64,000 bases of DNA, taken from contig NZ_JAMTCJ010000002.1 of assembly GCF_024171815.1 (NCBI RefSeq), positions 868,001 to 932,000 on the forward strand, in the 5' to 3' direction. Made by a program: the position numbers and the translations under genes. The notes below the pieces were generated by a model. It ran no database searches, was not told where the DNA came from, and saw only the letters and a program-made list of their open reading frames with translations. This DNA is from Williamsia maris. GTDB lineage: Bacteria > Actinomycetota > Actinomycetes > Mycobacteriales > Mycobacteriaceae. Positions within the stretch are counted from its first letter, which is position 1. Every line of letters begins with the position of its first letter. Shown piece after piece: positions 9,749 through 18,029 of this stretch.

Positions 9749-10170
9749 GTCCGTTCGTAGCCGGTCGAACTGATCCGCCAGCCGTCTGACGTGCGTCGAT
9801 AGGTGTCGGCGTAGATCGCCGCGCCGAACAGCATGAACTGGGCGCCCGGTGCGATCACCCGGTCCTGCAGGTACCAGCGACCGGTGGCGGTGTCGCCGGT
9901 GACCTCGATCTCCGGGTGCCCGACGTGGTGCTCGGTGATGATGTCGGCAGTACCCAGCGACGTCCGCATGAACGTCACCAGGGTGTCGCGGTCGGAGAAG
10001 CTCAACGACGCCCCGTACTCGCCGGTGACGTCCTCGGTCAGGGTCCCGGTGAACTCGTCCCACTGCTTGGTGTCGAGGGTGCGCAGGTAGCGGTACTTCA
10101 GCGCGCGGATCTCCGCGGCGTCGGCGATGGTCTGCAGGGTCTCGGTGATGTCTGCGGTCACGCGACCCAT
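9619..10170 (-). CDS. NTF2/SnoaL-like protein
   Basis: A 183-residue protein with an NTF2-like cone fold (residues about 8-150): helical start AEIRALKYRYLRTLDTKQWDEF, then FTEDV-type strand, and the conserved HHVGHPEIEV and GRWYLQDRV strands of the SnoaL_4 group. Such proteins can be isomerases, dehydratases or non-catalytic binders, and no function can be assigned. It is cotranslated with the upstream polytopic protein: the stop of that gene (10158-10160) lies within the first codons. I chose ATG 10170; a GTG at 10161 overlapping the stop (GTGA) is an equal alternative. The Ala/Thr-rich tail is encoded opposite the GT4 3' end. Confidence 0.75.
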   Translation of the reverse strand: MGRVTADITETLQTIADAAEIRALKYRYLRTLDTKQWDEFTGTLTEDVTGEYGASLSFSDRDTLVTFMRTSLGTADIITEHHVGHPEIEVTGDTATGRWYLQDRVIAPGAQFMLFGAAIYADTYRRTSDGWRISSTGYERTYEATLSLADVPSFALSTGPAILLPDTAADATSATASAVADQE

Positions 10171-11897
10171 TGGACCAGCCGTCGCCCGGCACCGACGGCG
10201 GCTCCGAGAAATCCGACCACGATGATCCCGAGCCAGACGCCGTGGGCGGTCCACGACAGGACGCGGTCGGTGGCCGACGCCCGGACGACGTCGGGGTCGG
10301 GGATCCGGTACAGCGTGAGCGCGGATCCGCGGAACGCCACGGCGAGCCCGCGGACCGTCGTCGGTGTGGATCCGTCCTCGACGAGCACCCACCCGACCCC
10401 GAGTTCGGCGAGTCGGGCTGAGATGCCACCGCGGGCGAGCACGTCGGCCACCTCGGTGGCCCGTGAGCGGTCCGGGCGGTCCACGCTCCGGCCGCCGACG
10501 CTCAACTCGCCGGTGGTCACCACCGGTGCGCGCAGCATCCGCGCCGCGGGATCGAGCGACACGACGCCGCCGGTGAAGTCGTAGCGGCGGTTGGTCCCGG
10601 CCGGGACGACGGCGACATCGCCGTCGTCCGCGGGCACGATGCCGGCGACTGCCGCCCAGTCGCGCGGGTAGGCGACGGTGTCGACCGATCCGCCCACCCC
10701 CCACGCCAGGTCGGGCAGGGGGAGCGCGATCAGTCCGATCGCGATTACCGCGGCCAGGCCGCGAGGCACCCACCGGCCGATGGCCTGTACCGCGAACGCC
10801 GCGGTCACCGCGTAGAACGGCACCAGCAGCGCGACCCACTTCTGGGTGTCGCGAAACAGTCCGGCGCCCGGCACGGAGTCGACGATCCACCCGAGCGCGA
10901 CGCGTCCGGGCCCGGTCGCCGCCAGGGTGACCAGGACCACCGTCACCGCGGCTAGCCAGAACAGGTTCCGCAGCAACGGGATCCGACGACGTCGGCGCCA
11001 GGCCTGCGTACCGCCGACGGCCACGACGGCGAGCAGGCACACGGTCGCCACCGGTGCCCACACACCGGCGCGGGTGGACGGCACCGCATCGGCGTTCCAG
11101 ATGCCGCCGAGTCCGGCGAGCGACCCGAGGGTGCCCAGTCCGGTCTCGGCGCGCGCGGCGAACGCGTCGACCGCGGCGCGGTCGGACGTCGTGCCCGCCG
11201 AGGTGAGCGCGGAGGCGACCAGCCACGGCAGGCTCGCGGCGACGATCACGGCAACTGCGCCGGCGATGCTCAGCACGCGGTCGCGCGCTGCGGCCGACCG
11301 CTCGTGCAGCACGGGGATCACCAGGACCGCGACGACCACGGCCGCGGCGAACAGCGATCCGGTGGGCGTGAGACCGGCGACCGCCGACCACGCGAGCAGG
11401 CTCGTCCAGGTGCCGCGGGTCGGCCGGACGAGGCATCGGTGTGCCGACCAGACCATCCAGCTCAGCGCGCCGTAGCCGACCAGGAGACTCCACTGTCCCT
11501 GTAGGAGACGTTCGGCCACAAAGGGATTCCAGATCGCCAGCGCGGCCGCGGCCAGTGCACCCGGGGTGCGGGCGGCGGGGACGACGCGCAGCGCCAGCAG
11601 GCCCGAGCCCACCCCGGCCAGGATGAGTGCACCGAACGTCAGCCCGGCGACGATCAGCGACCCGTCGACGACGTGGCTTGCGAGCGCGATCAGCCAGTCC
11701 TGCGGGACCGCGCGTGCCGGGGTCTCGCCCAACCCCAACGCGGTGTCGGTGACGAAGCTGCGTGGCGTCGACACCGCGTCCCGGTAGAGCAGGGCCTCGC
11801 CGTCGCCGATCACCCCGCCCAGCACCGGTGCCAGGATCAGCGCCGCCAGCCCGACACTGACCGCCCACAGCGTCCCGAGGCTGCGGACGCGAGTCAT
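10158..11897 (-). CDS. Polytopic membrane protein (Rv0226c-like, possible GT-C fold)
   Basis: A 579-residue protein with about 12 hydrophobic helices and a C-terminal helix near VWLGIIVVGFLGAAVGAG. The first loop after helix 1 carries acidic residues (GDGEALLYRDAVS), the position where GT-C transferases keep catalytic Asp or Glu. A soluble stretch (about 430-560) precedes the last helix. Its size and its place beside the Rv0224c/Rv0225 pair match M. tuberculosis Rv0226c. I infer a role in moving or building an envelope polysaccharide, but this is not shown by a catalytic signature. I start it at ATG 11897. The flippase gene begins 39 bases away on the other strand, so both share a very short promoter region. 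Confidence 0.7.
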   Translation of the reverse strand: MTRVRSLGTLWAVSVGLAALILAPVLGGVIGDGEALLYRDAVSTPRSFVTDTALGLGETPARAVPQDWLIALASHVVDGSLIVAGLTFGALILAGVGSGLLALRVVPAARTPGALAAAALAIWNPFVAERLLQGQWSLLVGYGALSWMVWSAHRCLVRPTRGTWTSLLAWSAVAGLTPTGSLFAAAVVVAVLVIPVLHERSAAARDRVLSIAGAVAVIVAASLPWLVASALTSAGTTSDRAAVDAFAARAETGLGTLGSLAGLGGIWNADAVPSTRAGVWAPVATVCLLAVVAVGGTQAWRRRRRIPLLRNLFWLAAVTVVLVTLAATGPGRVALGWIVDSVPGAGLFRDTQKWVALLVPFYAVTAAFAVQAIGRWVPRGLAAVIAIGLIALPLPDLAWGVGGSVDTVAYPRDWAAVAGIVPADDGDVAVVPAGTNRRYDFTGGVVSLDPAARMLRAPVVTTGELSVGGRSVDRPDRSRATEVADVLARGGISARLAELGVGWVLVEDGSTPTTVRGLAVAFRGSALTLYRIPDPDVVRASATDRVLSWTAHGVWLGIIVVGFLGAAVGAGRRLVQWVA

Positions 11898-11935
11898 GGG
11901 ACCCGACCTTAGTGGGGGCTGACAGACTCGACCCC

Positions 11936-13162
11936 ATGGCGACGGGGCAACGGGCGGGCGGACCCCGTGTGTCGTCGGGCGGCTCGCTCGCGTCGTCGAT
12001 GGGCCAGGTCGCCGTCGGCAGCATGGTGGCCAACGTGTGCGCGTATCTCGTGCACCTTCCGGCCAGCGCGTGGTTGTCGACGAGTTCCTATGGCGAGTTC
12101 GCGGTCCTTCTGCAGGCCACGCTCGTTCTCGGCGTCCCCGCACTCGCACTGCAGGCGGTGGCCGCGCGCGAGGTGGTGACGGGTCGTCCGATCGGTTCGC
12201 TGCTGCGTCTCGGCGGCATCACCGCGGTGGCCGTCGCGATACTCGCCGCGCTCGCCGTCGTACCCGTGATGACGCTCGCCCACACCGGGTTCACCGCCAC
12301 CGCCGCCGCGATGGCTGTCGCACCGCTGCTGGTGCTGATCAGCGTGGGCCAGGGGATCCTGCAGGGTCGCGGACAGTTCCATCGCCTGGCATGGGTGATC
12401 GGGATGGTCGGTGTCGTGCGCACCGTGCCGCCGTTGATCGCGCTGGCCGTCGGCGGTGGATCGGCCGATGCACTGGTCGCGACGATGCTCGGCGCGGTGG
12501 TCGCCGTGGGCATCGTCGGATGGCAGACCGGGGTCCGCGACCTCGGCTCCGTCGGCGCGCGGGATCCGGGCGGGCGGCTGTCCCCGACCACGGTGCTGCA
12601 CGCCTCGCAGGTGCAGCTGGTGCTGATCTCGGCGACCTCAGTGGACCTGCTGCTCGCCCGCGTCGTCCTCAGCGAACACGACTCGGGCGTCTACGCGCTG
12701 GGGACGGTGGCGAGCAAGGTGGCGTTCTGGCTGCCCCAGGCGATCGGTCTGGTCCTGTTCCCCCGTCTGGCCGACGCGCAACGATCCGCGCGCGCGTTGC
12801 GCACGGGCGTCGGCGTCCTCATCGGTCTCGCGGGGGTGACGACAGTGGCGGCCCTGGTCGGCGGGCCGCTGGTACCGGTCGTCATCGGCGACGACTACCG
12901 ACCGGTCGCCGGACTGCTGTGGTTGTTCGCGATCACCGGCGGCGCGCTCGCGATCCTGCAGGTGGCGCTGCTCGCCGCCATCGCGCGGGAACGCACCCGG
13001 ATCGCGGTGGTGCCGTGGGCGGTCGTCGTCGGCGAGGTGGTCGTGATCCTGACCGTCGCGCACTCGGTCCTCGGTCTGGCCGTGACAGCCGCGTCCGGAG
13101 CCGTCCTCGCGGCGACGCTCACCGTGGCCGCCACCATGCGGACCGCGACCGTCACCCGCTGA
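11936..13162 (+). CDS. Polysaccharide flippase, MOP superfamily (Wzx/MurJ-like)
   Basis: A 408-residue integral membrane protein with about 12 helices and short loops, resembling O-antigen/teichoic acid flippases. The start has the usual family pattern: a first helix after SSMGQVAVGSMVANVCAYL, then the STSSYGEFAVLLQ segment, and later VASKVAFWLPQAIGLVLFPRLADAQ (written here as VASKVAFWLPQAI and GLVLFPRLADAQ), both characteristic of Polysacc_synt proteins. It would flip a lipid-linked glycan across the plasma membrane. It lies within the GT4/methyltransferase block and is probably part of the same pathway. I chose ATG 11936; an upstream GTG at 11912 would add eight residues without a visible ribosome site. 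Confidence 0.8.
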   Translation: MATGQRAGGPRVSSGGSLASSMGQVAVGSMVANVCAYLVHLPASAWLSTSSYGEFAVLLQATLVLGVPALALQAVAAREVVTGRPIGSLLRLGGITAVAVAILAALAVVPVMTLAHTGFTATAAAMAVAPLLVLISVGQGILQGRGQFHRLAWVIGMVGVVRTVPPLIALAVGGGSADALVATMLGAVVAVGIVGWQTGVRDLGSVGARDPGGRLSPTTVLHASQVQLVLISATSVDLLLARVVLSEHDSGVYALGTVASKVAFWLPQAIGLVLFPRLADAQRSARALRTGVGVLIGLAGVTTVAALVGGPLVPVVIGDDYRPVAGLLWLFAITGGALAILQVALLAAIARERTRIAVVPWAVVVGEVVVILTVAHSVLGLAVTAASGAVLAATLTVAATMRTATVTR

Positions 13163-13189
13163 GCGCCACGGACGCAGCAATGCAGACGG

Positions 13190-13263
13190 CGCAATCCGCG
13201 GCAGTTCATCGCAGATGCGGCACCTGCAGGCGTCGCACCTGTCGGCAACTGCCGCGGATTGCG
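13190..13263. repeat. Perfect 17-bp inverted repeat between convergent genes
   Basis: Bases 13190-13206 (CGCAATCCGCGGCAGTT) pair perfectly with 13247-13263 around a 40-base loop that itself contains the palindrome CTGCAG and repeated GCACCTG. It lies between the stops of the flippase gene and the regulator on the opposite strand, so it may serve as a bidirectional terminator. However, no T-run follows on either strand and the loop is long, so another role is possible. Confidence 0.8.
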
Positions 13264-13274
13264 GAGTAGTCGGC

Positions 13275-14102
13275 TCAGCCGCTCACCGCGGCCAACATCG
13301 CGAGCTTCTGGTGGCTCTCACTGCCCGGAGTGGCGGTGTAGACCAACAGGATCTGCGACTGGTCGGGGTCGAGCAGCGTCTGGCAGTGCACCTCGATCAA
13401 CCCGAGCTCGGGATGCAGCAGGCGCTTTCGCTGATCGGGCAGTGTGGTGTCGACGTCGTGCCTGCTCCAGTGCTCGGCGAAGGCCGGACTCTCGGCGAGC
13501 AGCGCGGTGGCGACCTCGGCGGCCCGCGACGTCGGCCCCTCCGCGGTCACCGCGGTCCGCAGCCGCGCGGTGTGCGCTCGCGCGTGCAGTGCGTGGTCCT
13601 CGGCGGGGTGCTTGGCCCGGGCGTCCGCGTCGGTGAACCAGCGGTAGGTGACGCTGCGCGCGAAGCCGGTGTGGGCGGTCTCGTCGCCCAGGAGCGCGAT
13701 CGCGGGCGGGGTCTGCAGCAGCGTCTCGCCCGCGCTGTTGACGACCATCGCGGGGGTGTCGCCCAGGCGGTCCACGATCCGCATCATGCCCGGGGTCACG
13801 TGATCACCCCGCGCCGCGCGCCGGGGCGTGTTCTGGCCCGCGAGCAGGAACAGGTGATCCCGCTCGGCCAGCGACAGGTGCAGAGCGCGGGCGATCGCGG
13901 CCAGCATCTGATCCGACGGGTGCGGTCCGCGCTGCTGCTCGAGGCGGCTGTAGTAGTCCGACGACATCCCGGCGAGCAGCGCCACCTCCTCGCGGCGCAG
14001 CCCGGTGGTCCGTCGTCGGGCACCCCGGGGCAATCCCACGTCCTCCGGTTGCAGCGCATCCCGACGCCGTGAGAGGAACTCGGCCAACCCTGCGCGATCC
14101 AT
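13275..14102 (-). CDS. XRE-family regulator with MmyB-like ligand domain
   Basis: A 275-residue transcription factor. The N-terminal helix-turn-helix (about 10-80) contains the very typical RRTTGLRREEVALLAGMS and YYSRLEQQRGPHPS stretches. The rest (about 100-270) matches the MmyB-like ligand-binding (PAS-like) domain: VNSAGETLLQTPPA, RWFTDADARA and HPELGLIEVHCQTL. Proteins of this kind usually control an adjacent oxidoreductase or dehydrogenase gene. The ATG at 14102 has a perfect GGAGGT 7 bases upstream. It is divergent from the aminotransferase gene, and the small palindromes at 14185-14225 are candidate sites. Confidence 0.88.
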   Translation of the reverse strand: MDRAGLAEFLSRRRDALQPEDVGLPRGARRRTTGLRREEVALLAGMSSDYYSRLEQQRGPHPSDQMLAAIARALHLSLAERDHLFLLAGQNTPRRAARGDHVTPGMMRIVDRLGDTPAMVVNSAGETLLQTPPAIALLGDETAHTGFARSVTYRWFTDADARAKHPAEDHALHARAHTARLRTAVTAEGPTSRAAEVATALLAESPAFAEHWSRHDVDTTLPDQRKRLLHPELGLIEVHCQTLLDPDQSQILLVYTATPGSESHQKLAMLAAVSG

Positions 14103-14184
14103 CGCGTACACCTCCTGTGTCGCACCCCACGATCGTCTGTTCGGGCGATCCGAACCAGGACTCGTGGGTCCCTGGCTCGCGAAA

Positions 14185-14225
14185 TCCCCTGGGGAAATCC
14201 TGTTGCCCCGATGTGTAAGGCTTAC
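14185..14225. promoter_or_regulatory. Two short palindromes in the regulator/aminotransferase gap
   Basis: TCCCCTGGGGA (14185-14195) and GTAAGGCTTAC (14215-14225) are 11-base palindromes with one central base. The second ends only 4 bases before the aminotransferase ATG. They could be operator half-sites for the divergent XRE regulator, but no consensus is known to me. Confidence 0.35.
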
Positions 14226-14229
14226 CCGC

Positions 14230-15450
14230 ATGGCACGCCAGATCCGTCAATCGCAGAGACTCCGGGACGTCCGTTACGACGTCCGCGGCCCGATCCTCGT
14301 CGAGGCCGAGCGGCTGGAGGCCCAGGGGCACCGCATCCTCAAGCTCAACATCGGCAACCCGGCGCCGTTCGGTTTCGACGCGCCGAGCGCCATCCTGCAC
14401 AACGTCGTCGAGAACATCTCCACCTCGCAGGGATACAGCGACGCCCGCGGCATCATGTCGGCACGCACGGCGGTCGCGCAGTACTACCAGACCCGCGGTC
14501 TGAAGTCGGTCGACGTCGGTGACATCCTCATCGGCAACGGGGTCAGCGAGCTCATCACCATGGTGCTGCAGGCGTTCGTCGACATCGGCAACGAGATCCT
14601 CGTCCCCGCACCCGACTACCCGCTGTGGACCGGCGCGGTCAGCCTCGCCGGCGGCATCCCGGTGCACTACCGCTGCGACGAGTCCAACGGCTGGAACCCA
14701 GACCTCGCCGACATCGAATCGAAGATCACGCCGAACACCCATGCGCTGGTGCTGATCAACCCCAACAACCCGACCGGCGCGGTGTACAGCGAGGACATCG
14801 TCCGCGGGTTCGTCGACATCGCCCGCCGCCACGACCTGGTCCTGATGAGCGACGAGATCTACGAGAAGATCCTGTTCGACGACGCGGTCCATCACCACAC
14901 CGCGACCTTCGCCGGCGACGACGTCCTGTGCCTGACGTTCAGCGGGCTGTCGAAGGCCTACCGGGTGTGCGGCTACCGCAGCGGGTGGGTCGCGGTCACC
15001 GGTCCGCAGCACGTCGCGAGCGACTTCCTGGAGGGGCTACGGCTGCTGGCCAACATGCGTATGTGCGCCAATGTCCCCGCGCAGCACGCGATCCAGACCG
15101 CCCTGGGTGGTTACCAGTCGATCGACGAGCTCATCGTCCCCGGCGGACGGTTCTACGAGCAGTCGATGACCGCCTGGCGCCTGCTCAACGAGATCCCCGG
15201 AGTCAGCTGCGTGAAGCCGCAGGGCGCGCTGTACTGCTTCCCCCGACTCGATCCCGAGATGTACCCGATCGTCGACGACCAACAGTTCGTCATCGACCTG
15301 CTGCACGCGGAGAAGATCCTCGTCACCCACGGGACCGGGTTCAACTGGTTCGACCCCGACCACTTCCGACTGGTGACGCTGCCCGACGTGGCCACCCTCA
15401 CCGAGGCGATCGGGCGGATCTCCCGGTACCTGGCGCATATCCGCGTCTGA
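14230..15450 (+). CDS. alaT: PLP-dependent aminotransferase, alanine transaminase type (AlaT/AspC-like)
   Basis: A 406-residue fold-type I aminotransferase that probably interconverts alanine or another amino acid with 2-oxoglutarate. Visible landmarks are LNIGNPAPFGF near 40-50, YSDARG, PDYPLW, NPNNPTG at 177-183, the cofactor Asp208 in SDEIYE, and Lys242 in SGLSKAYR, which forms the Schiff base with PLP. C-terminal GRISRYL completes the family length. The motif set is closest to the AlaT/AspC (Rv0337c) group; substrate choice cannot be proved from sequence. The ATG at 14230 has no Shine-Dalgarno and may be leaderless. Confidence 0.88.
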   Translation: MARQIRQSQRLRDVRYDVRGPILVEAERLEAQGHRILKLNIGNPAPFGFDAPSAILHNVVENISTSQGYSDARGIMSARTAVAQYYQTRGLKSVDVGDILIGNGVSELITMVLQAFVDIGNEILVPAPDYPLWTGAVSLAGGIPVHYRCDESNGWNPDLADIESKITPNTHALVLINPNNPTGAVYSEDIVRGFVDIARRHDLVLMSDEIYEKILFDDAVHHHTATFAGDDVLCLTFSGLSKAYRVCGYRSGWVAVTGPQHVASDFLEGLRLLANMRMCANVPAQHAIQTALGGYQSIDELIVPGGRFYEQSMTAWRLLNEIPGVSCVKPQGALYCFPRLDPEMYPIVDDQQFVIDLLHAEKILVTHGTGFNWFDPDHFRLVTLPDVATLTEAIGRISRYLAHIRV

Positions 15451-15563
15451 CCCGGAGCGGCGATCCCTGGATGAGGGCGTCCTTGTTGTCCGGCCCGCGG
15501 GGGAGTGGACTCGGTGGCAGTTCACACCACGCGCCGACCACGGCCTGACACCCAGGAGTTCCC

Positions 15564-16313
15564 ATGAAGACCACCGGCAACACCATGTTCATCCCCGGCG
15601 GCACGTCCGGGATCGGACTCGGATTGGCCCTGCGTTTCCACGAGGCGGGCAACACGGTCATCGTCGCAGGACGTCGACGCGAGAAGCTGGAGAAGATCGC
15701 GGAGGAACATCCCGGCATCCACACCGTCGAGCTCGACGTCAGCGATCCCGACTCGATCACCGCGGTCGCCGCCGACGTCCAGGCGCGGTTCGGTGACCTC
15801 GACGTCCTCATCGCGATGGCCGGGGTGATGAAGCCCGAGGACGTCCACACGGGCGATTTCGTCGACACCGCCGTCGACGTGGTGACCACCAACCTGCTCG
15901 GGTCGATCCGGCTCATCGGGGCGTTCACCGAGTTCTTCGCCGCCAAGTCCGAGGCGACGATCATGACGGTGTCCTCCGGCCTGGCCTTCACCCCGATGGC
16001 CGCCACCCCGACCTACTCCGCCACCAAGGCGGCCGTCCACGCGTTCACCGACGCCATCCGTATCCAACTGTCCGACACCGGTATCCAGGTGATCGAGCTG
16101 GCGCCGCCGGCCGTGCAGACCGATCTCATGCCGGGGCAGGCGGAGGCCGAGTGGGCGATGCCGCTCGACGACTTCCTCTCCGAGGTGGTGTCGATCATCG
16201 ACAACGACCCGACCGTGCGCGAGATCCTCGTCGAGAACGTCAAGCCGCTACGTCACTCCGAGACCAACGGCAACCGCGACGCCATGATGGCCCAGCTCGC
16301 CGGCCAGCACTGA
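15564..16313 (+). CDS. Short-chain dehydrogenase (DltE-like)
   Basis: A 249-residue Rossmann-fold oxidoreductase. The nucleotide motif is GGTSGIG at 12-18, followed by AGRRREKL (basic residues after strand 2, favouring NADPH), the MAGVM variant of NNAG, Ser137/138 and the Tyr151-x3-Lys155 pair (YSATK). The PGQ and PPAVQTDL stretch is typical of the DltE-like SDR subgroup. The substrate is unknown. It has its own AGGAG ribosome site and ends at a strong terminator, so it is probably transcribed alone or from the aminotransferase promoter 113 bases upstream. Nothing else was seen in 15451-15563. Confidence 0.88.
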   Translation: MKTTGNTMFIPGGTSGIGLGLALRFHEAGNTVIVAGRRREKLEKIAEEHPGIHTVELDVSDPDSITAVAADVQARFGDLDVLIAMAGVMKPEDVHTGDFVDTAVDVVTTNLLGSIRLIGAFTEFFAAKSEATIMTVSSGLAFTPMAATPTYSATKAAVHAFTDAIRIQLSDTGIQVIELAPPAVQTDLMPGQAEAEWAMPLDDFLSEVVSIIDNDPTVREILVENVKPLRHSETNGNRDAMMAQLAGQH

Positions 16314-16334
16314 GGACGCCGAGCGTCGCAGGAG

Positions 16335-16376
16335 TCAGCAATGTTTCCCGGTCAGCGGGAAGGATTGCTGATTTTT
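16335..16376 (+). terminator. Strong intrinsic terminator
   Basis: Stem TCAGCAAT/ATTGCTGA, a 2x2 internal loop, inner stem TTCCCG/CGGGAA with a 5-base loop, then five T residues. It is placed 21 bases after the SDR stop and ends 9 bases before the stop of the convergent membrane-protein gene. Confidence 0.88.
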
Positions 16377-16385
16377 GGCGGACAC

Positions 16386-16871
16386 CTACCGGCTCTCCCA
16401 GGGGTATCCGTGCCGCCGGAAGGCCTCGCCCGCACGCTTCTTCGCGCCTTCGACATCCTCGTCGAACAGACGGCGGCCGTCGGCGGAGTCGATGATGATC
16501 GCCGACCCGTCGAGGTAGGCACCCGACACCTGGTCGCGTCGGATCACCCGCTCGGACCCCTTGTGCTCGACCACGATCTCGTCGTCGCTGATGGTCAGGC
16601 GCGGTTGGGTGACCGCCCAGATCCACATCAGCGCGGCCCCGACCACCGCGAGCGCCGCGGGTCGCAAGAACGCGATGGCGGTGATGTCGACCGACATGAT
16701 CGCCGACACCAGGTCGTGCGCCGGGACCCAGTCCGAGTCGTCGATCGAGTTCCAGACCAACGGGAGCACGGCGCCGATAGCGACTCCGATCGCCGCTCCG
16801 AATCCGATGGCCCAGTTGCGGTCGCCCGCGTCGACACCCAGCACCGTCTCGGTCGGCTTGTGGAAACCCAT
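16386..16871 (-). CDS. Two-helix membrane protein with a PH-like domain (YqeB-like)
   Basis: A 161-residue protein. Two hydrophobic segments (about 20-40 and 62-87, the latter LRPAALAVVGAALMWIWAV) are followed by a soluble beta-rich domain (about 88-150) with LTISDDEIVVEHKGSE and IRRDQVSGAYLDGSAI (the latter 16 residues), as found in bacterial PH-like domains. The C-terminus AFRRHGYPWE is a pattern seen in YqeB-type actinobacterial proteins. Function unknown. It ends head-on with the SDR terminator. The 150-base gap upstream (16872-17021) holds a small CATCC-GAAA-GGATG hairpin at 16940-16953 and the palindrome noted below. Confidence 0.65.
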   Translation of the reverse strand: MGFHKPTETVLGVDAGDRNWAIGFGAAIGVAIGAVLPLVWNSIDDSDWVPAHDLVSAIMSVDITAIAFLRPAALAVVGAALMWIWAVTQPRLTISDDEIVVEHKGSERVIRRDQVSGAYLDGSAIIIDSADGRRLFDEDVEGAKKRAGEAFRRHGYPWESR

Positions 16872-16989
16872 GCCTCGAAGTGTTCTCGCCCGGCGAATCG
16901 AACGAAACGGTCAGAAGTACGAATGACGGGCGGGCGGACCATCCGAAAGGATGAGCAACCTCCCGGCGAACTCCTGCCCAACCCTTGCG

Positions 16990-17005
16990 CTGGAGTGCAC
17001 TCCAG
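16990..17005. promoter_or_regulatory. 16-bp perfect palindrome, probable operator
   Basis: CTGGAGTGCACTCCAG is perfectly self-complementary and lies 16 bases upstream of the LLM oxidoreductase ATG, where a repressor would block transcription start. TTGCGC at 16985-16990 could be a -35. The cognate regulator is not adjacent and is unknown. Confidence 0.6.
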
Positions 17006-17021
17006 GACTTAGCGTGGATGC

Positions 17022-18002
17022 ATGAGCATCCGCCTTGGCTACCAGATCCCCAACTTCACCTACCCGGGAACGCCCGCCGACATCGTCCCGACTGTCCTCG
17101 CGCAGGCGCGGGAGGCCGAGGCAGGAGGCTTCGACACCGTCCTCGTGATGGACCACTTCTACCAACTGCCCGGGATCGGCAAGCCGGAGGAGCCGATGCT
17201 CGAGGCGTACACGCTGCTGGCGGCAATCGCCGCCGCCACCGAGTCGGTGCAGCTGTCGACGCTGGTCACAGGCAACACCTACCGCAACCCGGCGATGCTG
17301 GCCAAGACCGTCACGACGCTCGACCTCGTGAGCGCCGGCCGTGCGGTCCTGGCCATCGGCGCGGGCTGGTACGAGCTCGAGCACCAGCAGATGGGCTACG
17401 AGTTCGGCACCTTCACCGACCGCTTCGAACGCCTCGACGAGGCGCTGCAGATCATCGAACCGATGTTGCGCGGCCGCCACCCCGAGGTCGACGGGAAGTG
17501 GTACCAGGCGCATTCCACACTCAACGAGCCGCGGGTCCGCGACGACCTGCCGATCATGCTGGGCGGAGGCGGCGAGAAGAAGACGTTCGGTCTCGCGGCC
17601 CGCTACGCCGATCACCTCAACATCATCTGCAACGCCAGCGAGCTGCCACGCAAGCTCGACGCCCTCGCCCAGCGATGCGAGGAGGCCGGCCGCGACCGCG
17701 ACACCATCGAGACCAGCTTCCTGGCGTTCACCATGATCGACGAGGACGGCGACGCCGCACGACGGATGCAGCGCGAGTACCTGATCAAGACCGGTGTCGA
17801 CTACGACAACCTCGACGACGAAGGGCGCGCCGCGGCCACCGACCGGATGTTCGTCGGTTCACCCGACGAGGTCGCCGAGCAGATCCAGCGTCGTGTGCTC
17901 GACGTGGGTGTTGACGGCATCACCATCAACCTGGTTCCGAACGGGCACATTCCGGGCGTGGTCGAGCTCGCAGGCAAGACACTGGCTCCGCTGGTGAAGT
18001 AA
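17022..18002 (+). CDS. LLM-class flavin/F420-dependent oxidoreductase
   Basis: A 326-residue (alpha/beta)8 luciferase-like monooxygenase family member. Landmarks are GYQIPNF at the first strand, VMDHFYQLP, STLVTGNTYRNPAMLAK and TLDLVSAGRAVLAIGAGW (18 residues), which together are typical of the F420-binding subgroup of mycobacteria and relatives. It would transfer hydride between reduced F420 (or FMN) and an unknown substrate in the cytoplasm. The palindrome at 16990-17005 suggests regulated, possibly inducible, expression. A TCTCCGTCGGAGA hairpin at 18007-18019 follows the stop. Confidence 0.88.
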   Translation: MSIRLGYQIPNFTYPGTPADIVPTVLAQAREAEAGGFDTVLVMDHFYQLPGIGKPEEPMLEAYTLLAAIAAATESVQLSTLVTGNTYRNPAMLAKTVTTLDLVSAGRAVLAIGAGWYELEHQQMGYEFGTFTDRFERLDEALQIIEPMLRGRHPEVDGKWYQAHSTLNEPRVRDDLPIMLGGGGEKKTFGLAARYADHLNIICNASELPRKLDALAQRCEEAGRDRDTIETSFLAFTMIDEDGDAARRMQREYLIKTGVDYDNLDDEGRAAATDRMFVGSPDEVAEQIQRRVLDVGVDGITINLVPNGHIPGVVELAGKTLAPLVK

Positions 18003-18029
18003 CCGATCTCCGTCGGAGAAGCAGCCTGG

